DNA from: Balneolaceae bacterium
GTDB lineage: Bacteria; Bacteroidota; Rhodothermia; Balneolales; Balneolaceae
DNA length: 12,157 nucleotides
NCBI GenBank assembly: GCA_021767245.1
Contig: JAASTO010000064.1
Span: 1-12,157 of the forward strand
Reading direction: 5' to 3'
Shown here piece by piece: positions 1-6,467 of the stretch; position 1 is the first letter of the stretch; each line of letters opens with the position of its first letter. The notes beneath the pieces were generated by a model. The model ran no database searches, had not been told where the DNA came from, and saw only the letters and a list, made by a program, of their open reading frames with translations. The translations under genes and the position numbers were made by a program.

Positions 1-987
1 CCGGATATTGAGTTATATGATGAACTGGCTCAGGAAATTCAGATCACTGACTTTGGCCGGCGTGCTGTTACCATGGCGCGTCAGCAACTGGCCCAGCGAA
101 TCCGCGAGATCGAAAAAGACAATATTTACGAAGACTACACAGATAGAGTAGGTGAGATCATTCTGGGAGATGTTTATCAGGTTCGTCAGAATAAAGATAT
201 CCTTGTAAATCACAACGGCGTTGAGCTTCTGCTGCCTAAAAGTGAGCAGATCTATAAAGACCGTTACAGAAAGGGGGATACCATACGCGCCGTGGTAACG
301 GAAGTTCGCATGAAGAATGGTAACCCAACGGTCATTATTTCCAGAACATCTGAATTATTCCTCGAAAGATTATTTGAAAACGAGATACCGGAAGTATTTG
401 ACGGAATCATTGAATTGGTACGCATTGCCCGTGCACCGGGTGATCGCTCAAAAGTAGCCGTGCTTTCCCACGATGAGCGTGTGGATCCGGTTGGTGCCTG
501 TGTGGGGATGAAAGGAATTCGAATTCACGCCATCGTACGTGAATTACAGAATGAGAATATTGATGTGATCAATTTTACACCCGATAAGTACGAATTTATA
601 AAACGTGCTTTACAACCAGCAGAGGTATTAAAAGTTGAGCTTGATGAAGAGAACAAGCATGCAAACGTACTGGTGCCTGCCGATGAAGTGTCAAAGGCGA
701 TCGGTAAGGGAGGCGTAAATATTCGATTGGCTTCAAAATTAGCCGGTGTTGAAATTGATGTGTACCGTGAAGTGGAAGCAGAAGATGATATCGATATTGA
801 TGAATTTGCCGTTGATTTCGGTGAAGAAGTGATCACCATGCTTCATAACATCGGTTGTGATACGGCACGAGCCGTACTCGAACTGAGTGCAGATGAATTA
901 GTTAGTAGAACGAACGAAGAAATAGATCCTGAGCTTGCTGAGAAAATTATGAGCGTAATTGCATACGAATTTGAGGACGAGGCTTAA
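1..987 (+). CDS. nusA: Transcription termination/antitermination factor NusA (5' truncated by window edge)
   Basis: NusA binds RNA polymerase and nascent RNA and modulates pausing, termination and antitermination. The reading frame is open from base 1, so the visible 328 residues lack roughly the first hundred residues of the N-terminal RNAP-binding domain. The end of that domain (DFGRRAV, fragment residues 17-23) is present. An S1 domain follows at about residues 45-115. Then come two KH domains, with GxxG loops GMKG at 169-172 and GKGG at 235-238. After an acidic stretch the protein ends in a short helical segment (GCDTARAVLELS) that resembles one helix-hairpin-helix unit rather than a full pair of E. 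coli-type acidic repeats. The ATG at base 73 is internal and is not the start. infB follows after 57 bp, as in the conserved nusA-infB operon. The identification is secure from domain order and context. Confidence 0.97.
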   Translation, partial: PDIELYDELAQEIQITDFGRRAVTMARQQLAQRIREIEKDNIYEDYTDRVGEIILGDVYQVRQNKDILVNHNGVELLLPKSEQIYKDRYRKGDTIRAVVTEVRMKNGNPTVIISRTSELFLERLFENEIPEVFDGIIELVRIARAPGDRSKVAVLSHDERVDPVGACVGMKGIRIHAIVRELQNENIDVINFTPDKYEFIKRALQPAEVLKVELDEENKHANVLVPADEVSKAIGKGGVNIRLASKLAGVEIDVYREVEAEDDIDIDEFAVDFGEEVITMLHNIGCDTARAVLELSADELVSRTNEEIDPELAEKIMSVIAYEFEDEA

Positions 988-1044
988 ATCGGCAATTACG
1001 AATAAAAATTCTTAGTTTAATAAGCTCACATTCAAAATTTATAT

Positions 1045-3849
1045 ATGACGTCTAAAAGACCTAAACCATTATTTAAAGTTGCATCTGAATTCAATGTAGC
1101 CACACAATCGATCGTGGATACCCTGACAGAGAATGGATTCGATGCGGCAAACCGTCCGAATTATAAAGTAACACCTGAGATGTACGAAGTGCTGGATCAG
1201 GTTTATGGAGACGATAAGGCTAAGAGTGCGGATCACGAAAAAGCAAGAGAAGAGTACGAGAGCCGCAGAAACCAGATGATGAACAAAAGTAACGACAGCG
1301 TTACGATTGATAATGTACTGGAGCCTATTGAAGATAGTATTGGTTTGGAGCCCGAGGACGATACGCCTGATCTAGAACCTGAGGAAGACCTGCAACCTGA
1401 AGCAGACCTGGAACCTGAGGAAGATGAAGATGTCGAAGAGACTATAGAAGCAGAGGCTGAAAAAGAAACGGCCGAAGAGGATGAACCGGAAGTTGTAGCA
1501 GAGCCTGCTGAAGAAGCAGAGGATGACACTGCTGGTGAACCTGAAGAAGAGAAGATCGCAGCTTCTGAGGAAGATCAGGATGAAACGGACTCTGAAGATG
1601 TGGATGATGAGGACGAGGACGATGAAGAAGATCTGGAAGAGGATGATCTGGACTCTGATGAAGAAGAGGACGATGAGGATGAAGACGAAGATGAGGAAGA
1701 CGGCGATGACGAAGAGGATAGTGAAGAAGAGATCATTCGTGGATCTGCCGGTAAATTAAAGGGAACTAAAGTATTAGGTAAAGCTTCTTTCACGTCTGAT
1801 ATCGCTCAAAGAAAACCTCGCAAGAAGCGAAAGAGAAGAAAAGATAGAAAAGACGACGATTCTTCTAAAAAAGACGACAGTAGTACTAAGAAGAGTTCCA
1901 AGAAAAAACGTAAGCGTAAAACAGAGATCGATGAGACTGACGTTGACAAAATGATGCGCGAGACCATGAAGAAGATGCAATCTTCTAAAACGGTCGGAAG
2001 TAAGCGTGCGAAACGACGTCGTGAACGAAAAGAGGAACGTGAGGAAGAACTGCAAAAGCAGCAGGAAATGGAAGAACTCGAGTCCGATATCATTGAGACT
2101 ACCGAGTTCATTACTGCCAACGAATTGGCAGACCTGCTTGATGTTGGAGTAAATGATATTATTTCCGTTTGTATGTCAATCGGGTTAATGATCACGATTA
2201 ACCAACGTCTGGATGCAGGCACCATTGAATTGGTGGCTGAAGAGTTTGGTAAAGAAGTAGAATTCATTGATGCTGAAGAGATCGATGAAGAACTTACCAT
2301 ACCTGAAGATGCAGAAGAGGATCTTAAACCACGTGCTCCGATCATTACGGTAATGGGTCACGTTGATCACGGTAAAACCTCTTTGCTTGATTACATTCGT
2401 GAAGAGAAAGTAGCAGCCGGAGAGGCCGGTGGTATTACTCAGCACGTGGGTGCTTATCAGGTTGTACATAATAATAACGAGATTACTTTCCTGGATACTC
2501 CTGGTCACGAGGCCTTTACGGCTATGCGTTCCCGTGGTGCTCAGGCTACCGATATTGTAATTCTGGTAGTTGCGGGTGATGATTCTGTGATGCCACAGAC
2601 GATAGAGGCGATCAATCACGCCAAAGCTGCCGGTGTACCAATCGTGGTCGCCATCAATAAGATGGATAAGGAAGGAGTAAACCCGGACCGAATTAAGGCC
2701 GAACTGGCTGAACACGATGTTATCGTTGAGGAATACGGTGGACAAGTACAGTATGCCGAGGTTTCAGCTCACACCGGACAGGGTATTGAGGATCTGCTTG
2801 AGAAAGTTTTGATCGAGTCAGAATTGCTTGAATTACAGGCTAATCCTAACCGACGTGCAGATGGTGTGGTACTTGAAGCCCGCCTGGATAAAGGAAAGGG
2901 AATTGTAGCAAACATCCTGGTTCAGGGTGGTACCCTCAAAGTGGGAGACCCTTTTGTAGCAGGACCTTGTTTCGGTCGAGTTCGTGCCATGGAAAATGAC
3001 CACGGTCAGCGTATTCAGGAAGCCGGACCTTCAACTCCTGTACAGCTTATGGGTTTTGATGATATGCCACAGGCCGGTGATAAACTGGTAGTAGCTGAAG
3101 ATGAAAAAATAGCCAAAGAAGTTGCAAACGAGCGTATGCAGATCCGCCGTGAACAGGCCATGCGTAAGACCAAGCATATGACACTTGACGACATTTCACG
3201 TCGCCTTGCACTTGGAGAAGTATCTGAACTTAATGTGATCGTTAAAGCGGATGTGGATGGATCCATTGAAGCCCTTTCCGGTTCACTACAAAAACTAAGT
3301 ACCGACGAAGTAGCGGTTAATATCATTCATACCGGAGCCGGTGCCATTTCAGAATCCGATGTTCTGTTGGCCTCTGCATCTGATGCCATTATCATTGGTT
3401 TCCAGGTCAGACCAACCTCTCAGGCACGTAAACTGGCTGAAGAAGAAGAAATTGATATTCGACTGTTCAGCGTGATCTACGATGCCGTTGATGAGGTTAG
3501 AGATGCTCTTGAAGGGCTTCTTTCTCCTGAGATCAAGGAACAAATGATGGGTGTTGTAGAAGTTCGAGAAACCTTCAAGGTCTCTAAAGTTGGAACTATT
3601 GCCGGTTGTTATGTAACCGAAGGTAAGATCGAGCGTAACAATCCGATCCGATTGGTTCGGGATGGCGTGGTGATCTATGACGGAGAGATCGATGCCCTGA
3701 AGCGCTTCAAAGACGACGTAAGAGAAGTAACTTCCGGTTACGAATGCGGTATCAGTATTAAAGGATACAACGATATCAAAGTCGGAGATCAGATCGAAAG
3801 CTACAAGATTACTGAGCAGAAGAGAACACTTGAAGACTCAGCCGGTTAA
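1045..3849 (+). CDS. infB: Translation initiation factor IF-2
   Basis: IF2 is the GTPase that brings initiator fMet-tRNA to the 30S subunit and promotes subunit joining. At 934 residues it is slightly longer than E. coli IF2. Residues 1-60 are an IF2-N type helical domain. Residues 92-232 are extremely Asp/Glu-rich, and about 255-345 are Lys/Arg-rich. A second IF2-N domain lies at about 353-415. The GTPase core has the P-loop GHVDHGKT (438-445), switch I GGITQH (462-467), DTPGHE (484-489), NKMD (538-541) and SAH (574-576). Domain 3 and the fMet-binding C2 domain follow, with the conserved cysteine in GYECGI near the C-terminus. The ATG at 1045 has no Shine-Dalgarno sequence, but it opens directly into the conserved N-domain. 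It is co-transcribed with nusA (57 bp gap). A stem-loop follows its stop codon. Confidence 0.98.
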   Translation: MTSKRPKPLFKVASEFNVATQSIVDTLTENGFDAANRPNYKVTPEMYEVLDQVYGDDKAKSADHEKAREEYESRRNQMMNKSNDSVTIDNVLEPIEDSIGLEPEDDTPDLEPEEDLQPEADLEPEEDEDVEETIEAEAEKETAEEDEPEVVAEPAEEAEDDTAGEPEEEKIAASEEDQDETDSEDVDDEDEDDEEDLEEDDLDSDEEEDDEDEDEDEEDGDDEEDSEEEIIRGSAGKLKGTKVLGKASFTSDIAQRKPRKKRKRRKDRKDDDSSKKDDSSTKKSSKKKRKRKTEIDETDVDKMMRETMKKMQSSKTVGSKRAKRRRERKEEREEELQKQQEMEELESDIIETTEFITANELADLLDVGVNDIISVCMSIGLMITINQRLDAGTIELVAEEFGKEVEFIDAEEIDEELTIPEDAEEDLKPRAPIITVMGHVDHGKTSLLDYIREEKVAAGEAGGITQHVGAYQVVHNNNEITFLDTPGHEAFTAMRSRGAQATDIVILVVAGDDSVMPQTIEAINHAKAAGVPIVVAINKMDKEGVNPDRIKAELAEHDVIVEEYGGQVQYAEVSAHTGQGIEDLLEKVLIESELLELQANPNRRADGVVLEARLDKGKGIVANILVQGGTLKVGDPFVAGPCFGRVRAMENDHGQRIQEAGPSTPVQLMGFDDMPQAGDKLVVAEDEKIAKEVANERMQIRREQAMRKTKHMTLDDISRRLALGEVSELNVIVKADVDGSIEALSGSLQKLSTDEVAVNIIHTGAGAISESDVLLASASDAIIIGFQVRPTSQARKLAEEEEIDIRLFSVIYDAVDEVRDALEGLLSPEIKEQMMGVVEVRETFKVSKVGTIAGCYVTEGKIERNNPIRLVRDGVVIYDGEIDALKRFKDDVREVTSGYECGISIKGYNDIKVGDQIESYKITEQKRTLEDSAG
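1372..1425 (+). repeat. Three tandem 18-nt units coding LEPEED-like hexapeptides in infB
   Basis: Three consecutive 18-base units encode LEPEED, LQPEAD and LEPEED (IF2 residues 110-127). A related LEPEDD stands just upstream at residues 101-106. They lie at the start of the acidic linker and look like in-frame duplication followed by drift. Confidence 0.7.
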
Positions 3850-3859
3850 TATTTATACA

Positions 3860-3892
3860 AAAGGTCCGGTTGAGCTTTCAATCGGATCCTTT
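3860..3892 (+). promoter_or_regulatory. Stem-loop between infB and rbfA
   Basis: AAAGGTCCGGTTGA (3860-3873) pairs with TCAATCGGATCCTTT (3878-3892) around a 4-nt loop, GCTT. This gives 14 pairs with one G-U wobble (3869/3882) and one bulged T (3887). It lies 10 nt after the infB stop and 40 nt before the rbfA ATG. The bases after it (TCAATTCATTTC) are T-rich but lack a true T-run, so it may be a leaky terminator, a processing site or an mRNA 3'-end stabiliser. The pairing is seen; the role is inferred. Confidence 0.55.
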
Positions 3893-3932
3893 CAATTCAT
3901 TTCATACGAATCACTCACTTAATATTTCAGTA

Positions 3933-4307
3933 ATGGGATTCAGGCCAGAACGATTAGCTGCAGTAATCAAAAAAGATCTGGGACAGATCATTCAAAGGTC
4001 CTACCAGCCCGACGGTACGTTTGTAACGGTAACCAATGTGATCATGACAGATGATCTTTCGATAGCTAAGGTGTATCTAAGTGTATTTGCACCCGGCCGT
4101 GATGACAAACCCGTGTATGAATTTCTGGATGATAAAACATCCGAGATCAGATATGAGTTGGCTTCCAAAATTAAAAATCAGGTCCGCAAAATACCTGAAC
4201 TGCACTTTTATCAAGATGACACCGCCGAGTATGTGAACAAGATCGAGCAGGTCTTTAAGAAGATCGATATCCCTGAAGAGGATAAGGATAGCTCTGATTC
4301 TGAATAA
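3933..4307 (+). CDS. rbfA: 30S ribosome-binding factor RbfA
   Basis: RbfA is a small KH-fold protein that binds immature 30S subunits and helps mature the 5' end of 16S rRNA and cold adaptation. From ATG 3933 it is 124 residues, the usual family size. It begins MGFRPERLAAVIKKDLGQII, the typical N-terminal helix, and it contains the family pattern KIPELHFYQDD near the C-terminus, followed by a helix and an acidic tail. The frame is open further upstream to a TTG at 3870. I reject that start because the added 21 residues look unrelated to RbfA and the TTG lies inside a strong stem-loop. No clear Shine-Dalgarno sequence precedes the ATG. The stop codon directly abuts the truB ATG (TAAATG), which implies translational coupling. 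Confidence 0.93.
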   Translation: MGFRPERLAAVIKKDLGQIIQRSYQPDGTFVTVTNVIMTDDLSIAKVYLSVFAPGRDDKPVYEFLDDKTSEIRYELASKIKNQVRKIPELHFYQDDTAEYVNKIEQVFKKIDIPEEDKDSSDSE

Positions 4308-5051
4308 ATGGCGAAAGCACTTTCATTAGAGGATATCCCGGTATTTGGTAAACACAATTTACCAAACAAAGAAACGGACCTGACTGCCGGAGCCATATTT
4401 CTCATAGATAAACCATTGGAATGGTCTAGTTTTGATGTGGTAAAATTCCTGAGAAAGCGCATTCGGGTAAAGAAAACAGGTCATGCCGGTACTCTCGATC
4501 CACTTGCCACGGGGCTGCTCATCTTGTGTTGTGGGAAAGCCACAAAGTCGATATCCATGATACAGGATCTGCCAAAGACCTACCTGGCTGAGATTACCTT
4601 CGGGAAATCAACTACAACCTATGATGCTGAAGGTGAGATCGAAGAAGAAGCAGGGTGCGAACATATTGATGAGGAACTGATAAAAAATGTTCTGGAATCA
4701 GAATTTAAAGGAACTGTTGATCAGGTTCCGCCCATGTATTCTGCTCTTAAGTATGGGGGAAAAAAGTTATATGAACTGGCCAGAAAAGGTGAAACAGTAG
4801 AGCGTCCACCCAGACAGGTAACCTTTCATGACTTTGAGATACTTGGTTATCAAAGTCCAAAACTAACCCTGAGGGTTAAATGCAGTAAAGGCACTTATAT
4901 TCGTTCACTTGCCAGAGATCTTGGAGAAGCATTAAATTCTAAAGCCTATTTGAGTAAACTGGAACGAACCGCTATCGGACATTATTTAGCAGATGATGCC
5001 CTTACGCCACATGAAATGGGAGACAGGCTGAAAGAGATATGGCTAGACTGA
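4308..5051 (+). CDS. truB: tRNA pseudouridine-55 synthase TruB (short form)
   Basis: TruB isomerises U55 in the T-loop of elongator tRNAs to pseudouridine and also acts as a tRNA chaperone. The catalytic motif HAGTLDP is at residues 59-65, with the nucleophile Asp64. It is preceded by the substrate-loop region FLIDKPLEWSSFDVV. Other family signatures are PPMYSALKYGGKKLYELAR and CSKGTYIRSLARDLG. At 247 residues it ends soon after the catalytic domain and lacks the C-terminal PUA domain of E. coli TruB (314 residues); shorter forms are common in Bacteroidota-like lineages. About 25 residues precede the core, and I keep this start because the ATG abuts the rbfA stop. The gene overlaps ribF by 13 nt. 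Confidence 0.96.
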   Translation: MAKALSLEDIPVFGKHNLPNKETDLTAGAIFLIDKPLEWSSFDVVKFLRKRIRVKKTGHAGTLDPLATGLLILCCGKATKSISMIQDLPKTYLAEITFGKSTTTYDAEGEIEEEAGCEHIDEELIKNVLESEFKGTVDQVPPMYSALKYGGKKLYELARKGETVERPPRQVTFHDFEILGYQSPKLTLRVKCSKGTYIRSLARDLGEALNSKAYLSKLERTAIGHYLADDALTPHEMGDRLKEIWLD

Positions 5052-5968
5052 TCGAACTTAAACATATTGAGCATGTACCAAATACGGTGGTTACGGTGGG
5101 TACTTTTGATGGGGTTCACAGAGGTCATCGAGCACTTATTGATACAGTAGTTGATAAGGCCAGAAAAAGAAATGCCCGTAGCGTGGTTGTAACATTTGAC
5201 CCACACCCCAGGGAGATCATAAATCCCGGTAAAAGTGGTATTCAAATGCTAACCTCTCTAAAAGAACGATGTGAACTCTTGGAAGATGTCGGCGTTGATG
5301 TGCTATTAGTGATCCCATTTGATAGAGATTTCTCATTATTGACCTCAGAAGAGTTTGTTCGAGATGTGATCTACAAAAAAGTCGGAGTTTCGGAATTTGT
5401 GATCGGGTACGATCATCAATTTGGCAGAGATCGGGAAGGGAGTATTGAGACCATTGAAAAGCTGGGCAAGGAATTGGGATTTGCCTCATACGTCGTTTCT
5501 AAACAGGAAATGGGTGATGTAACCATAAGCAGCACCCTGATTCGTAAAACTTTATCAGAAGAAGGTGATGTAAAAAAGGCGGCCGATTATCTTAACCGGC
5601 TTTACCTGTTAAATGGAATTGTAGCGCACGGAAATAAAAGGGGGAAACCCATTGGCTTTCCGACGGCCAACCTGAAGCCTGAACATGAAAACAAGGTCAT
5701 TCCAAAAAATGGGGTTTACGCTGTAAAAGTTAGGGTTGAAGGGGATTGGTATGGAGGTATGATGAATATTGGTATCCGGCCAACCTTTGAAGGACAAGAG
5801 AGAACCCTGGAAGTGAATATATTTGAGTTTCATGATGATATATATGGTCAAACCATTCAGGTGCGCTTCATTGACAGGATCAGGGATGAAATGAAGTTTG
5901 AAGGGATCGATGATCTCAAGGCACAACTTTCAAAAGACAAACAAAAGACTTTAGAATTATTGGTATGA
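5039..5968 (+). CDS. ribF: Bifunctional riboflavin kinase / FAD synthetase RibF
   Basis: RibF phosphorylates riboflavin to FMN and then adenylates FMN to FAD in the cytoplasm. At 309 residues it has the full bifunctional length. The N-terminal nucleotidyltransferase half shows GTFDGVHRGH (residues 21-30) and the FDPHPRE motif, and QFGRDREG lies around residues 128-135. The C-terminal flavokinase half shows GNKRGKPIGFPTANL with PTAN at 208-211, which helps bind the Mg-nucleotide, and the likely catalytic Glu258 in LEVNIFEFHDD. The ATG at 5039 lies inside the end of truB in another frame. It has a purine-rich AAAGAGAT just before it, so translation is probably coupled to truB. The truB-ribF-rpsO order is widespread in bacteria. 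A 113-bp gap follows. Confidence 0.96.
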   Translation: MARLIELKHIEHVPNTVVTVGTFDGVHRGHRALIDTVVDKARKRNARSVVVTFDPHPREIINPGKSGIQMLTSLKERCELLEDVGVDVLLVIPFDRDFSLLTSEEFVRDVIYKKVGVSEFVIGYDHQFGRDREGSIETIEKLGKELGFASYVVSKQEMGDVTISSTLIRKTLSEEGDVKKAADYLNRLYLLNGIVAHGNKRGKPIGFPTANLKPEHENKVIPKNGVYAVKVRVEGDWYGGMMNIGIRPTFEGQERTLEVNIFEFHDDIYGQTIQVRFIDRIRDEMKFEGIDDLKAQLSKDKQKTLELLV

Positions 5969-6006
5969 GTCGATGTTATTCCTTGAATAATTAATAGGGA
6001 GTAGGA

Positions 6007-6037
6007 TTGTCCATTACGCTAAAAACCCCTATCTTTG
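6007..6037 (+). promoter_or_regulatory. Predicted Bacteroidota-type promoter for rpsO
   Basis: TATCTTTG at 6030-6037 matches the Bacteroidota -7 consensus TAnnTTTG exactly. TTG at 6007-6009, 20 nt upstream, matches the core of the -33 TTTG element. Transcription would start near 6042-6045, about 40 nt before the rpsO ATG. This would give rpsO its own promoter apart from the nusA transcript. The motif match is seen; activity is inferred. Confidence 0.65.
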
Positions 6038-6042
6038 AAAAC

Positions 6043-6058
6043 TATAAATCGATTTATA
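6043..6058. promoter_or_regulatory. 16-bp perfect palindrome at the predicted rpsO transcription start
   Basis: TATAAATCGATTTATA reads identically on both strands. It begins 6 bases after the -7 box, so it coincides with the predicted start of the transcript. It could be an operator for a dimeric regulator, or a weak 5' hairpin in the rpsO leader. No family assignment is possible from sequence alone. Confidence 0.5.
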
Positions 6059-6081
6059 CAAGTACTAATTAAACCATTGCA

Positions 6082-6351
6082 ATGAGCATAACCGCAGAAG
6101 AAAAAAAAGAAATCTTTAAGAAGTATGGTAAAAGTGAAACCGATACCGGTTCCACTGAAGGACAAATCGCCCTTTTGACCAAAAGAATTAACGATCTGAC
6201 TGAGCATTTAAAAGACAACAAACTTGATCACGCCTCACGTCGTGGATTGTTGAAAATGGTTGGTAAAAGAAGAAGATTGTTAAACTACCTAATGAAAAAC
6301 GATATCGAGAAGTACAGAGAACTCATCAAAGACCTCGGTATCCGTAAGTAA
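6082..6351 (+). CDS. rpsO: 30S ribosomal protein S15
   Basis: S15 is a primary binder of the central domain of 16S rRNA and takes part in subunit bridge B4. The 89-residue product has the standard family length. It carries the family signature regions TGSTEGQIALLTKRINDLT (helix 2) and DHASRRGLLKMVGKRRRLL, the conserved 16S-contacting segment. The ATG at 6082 fits the usual N-terminus of S15. There is no Shine-Dalgarno sequence, and the leader is A-rich. The gene sits between a predicted promoter with a palindrome and a strong intrinsic terminator, so it can be expressed as a separate short mRNA. S15 autoregulates its own mRNA in several bacteria; whether it does so here is unknown. pnp follows after 116 bp. 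Confidence 0.98.
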   Translation: MSITAEEKKEIFKKYGKSETDTGSTEGQIALLTKRINDLTEHLKDNKLDHASRRGLLKMVGKRRRLLNYLMKNDIEKYRELIKDLGIRK

Positions 6352-6363
6352 TTTATACGCTAT

Positions 6364-6391
6364 AAAAGGCTCCTGATGTTGGAGCCTTTTT
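6364..6391 (+). terminator. Rho-independent terminator after rpsO
   Basis: AAAAGGCTCC (6364-6373) pairs perfectly with GGAGCCTTTT (6381-6390) around a 7-nt loop, giving a 10-bp stem that ends in a run of five Ts. It begins 12 nt after the rpsO stop. It probably terminates partially, since pnp downstream has no obvious promoter of its own. The rpsO-pnp gap of E. coli also contains a terminator. Confidence 0.85.
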
Positions 6392-6396
6392 CAATT

Positions 6397-6439
6397 TATC
6401 CTGCCAGTAGTTCATTTCTTATCTGTTGTTGGCAGGGTG
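6397..6439 (+). promoter_or_regulatory. Hairpin in the pnp leader
   Basis: CCTGCCA (6400-6406) pairs with TGGCAGG (6430-6436), extended by T-G, A-T and T-G pairs outward, and encloses a 23-nt loop. It lies 28 nt before the pnp ATG. In E. coli a stem in the pnp leader is cut by RNase III and used for PNPase autoregulation. A similar role here is inference from position only. Confidence 0.4.
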
Positions 6440-6467
6440 TAGTAAATCCAAAAGACAAAGAAGACAA

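Noticed and set aside
1523..1759. Overlapping + strand reading frame within infB (Met/Lys/Arg-rich)
   Set aside because: It is a frame-shifted read of the GA-rich acidic linker. Its composition follows directly from GAA/GAT codons read out of phase.
1233..2745. Long antisense reading frames opposite infB (Ser-rich, up to 186 codons)
   Set aside because: They mirror Asp/Glu and Lys codons of IF2, have no domain-like pattern and lie fully inside a well-supported gene.
3870..3932. Upstream TTG start for rbfA adding 21 residues
   Set aside because: The added residues do not resemble RbfA, the TTG lies inside a strong stem-loop, and the ATG at 3933 gives the normal family length and N-terminus.
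5976..5990. Small inverted repeat TTATTC/GAATAA after ribF as a terminator
   Set aside because: The stem is six A/T-rich pairs with a 3-nt loop and has no T-run after it, so it is too weak to call.
6420..6428. TATCTGTTG upstream of pnp as a promoter box
   Set aside because: It has two mismatches to TAnnTTTG and no TTG at the right distance.
6426..6467. Upstream TTG start for pnp, giving an N-terminus with a lipobox-like LAGC
   Set aside because: PNPase is cytoplasmic and family members begin near KEEIRSVEF. The stretch overlaps the leader hairpin, there is no hydrophobic signal segment, and the ATG at 6468 places the catalytic residues at E. coli numbering.
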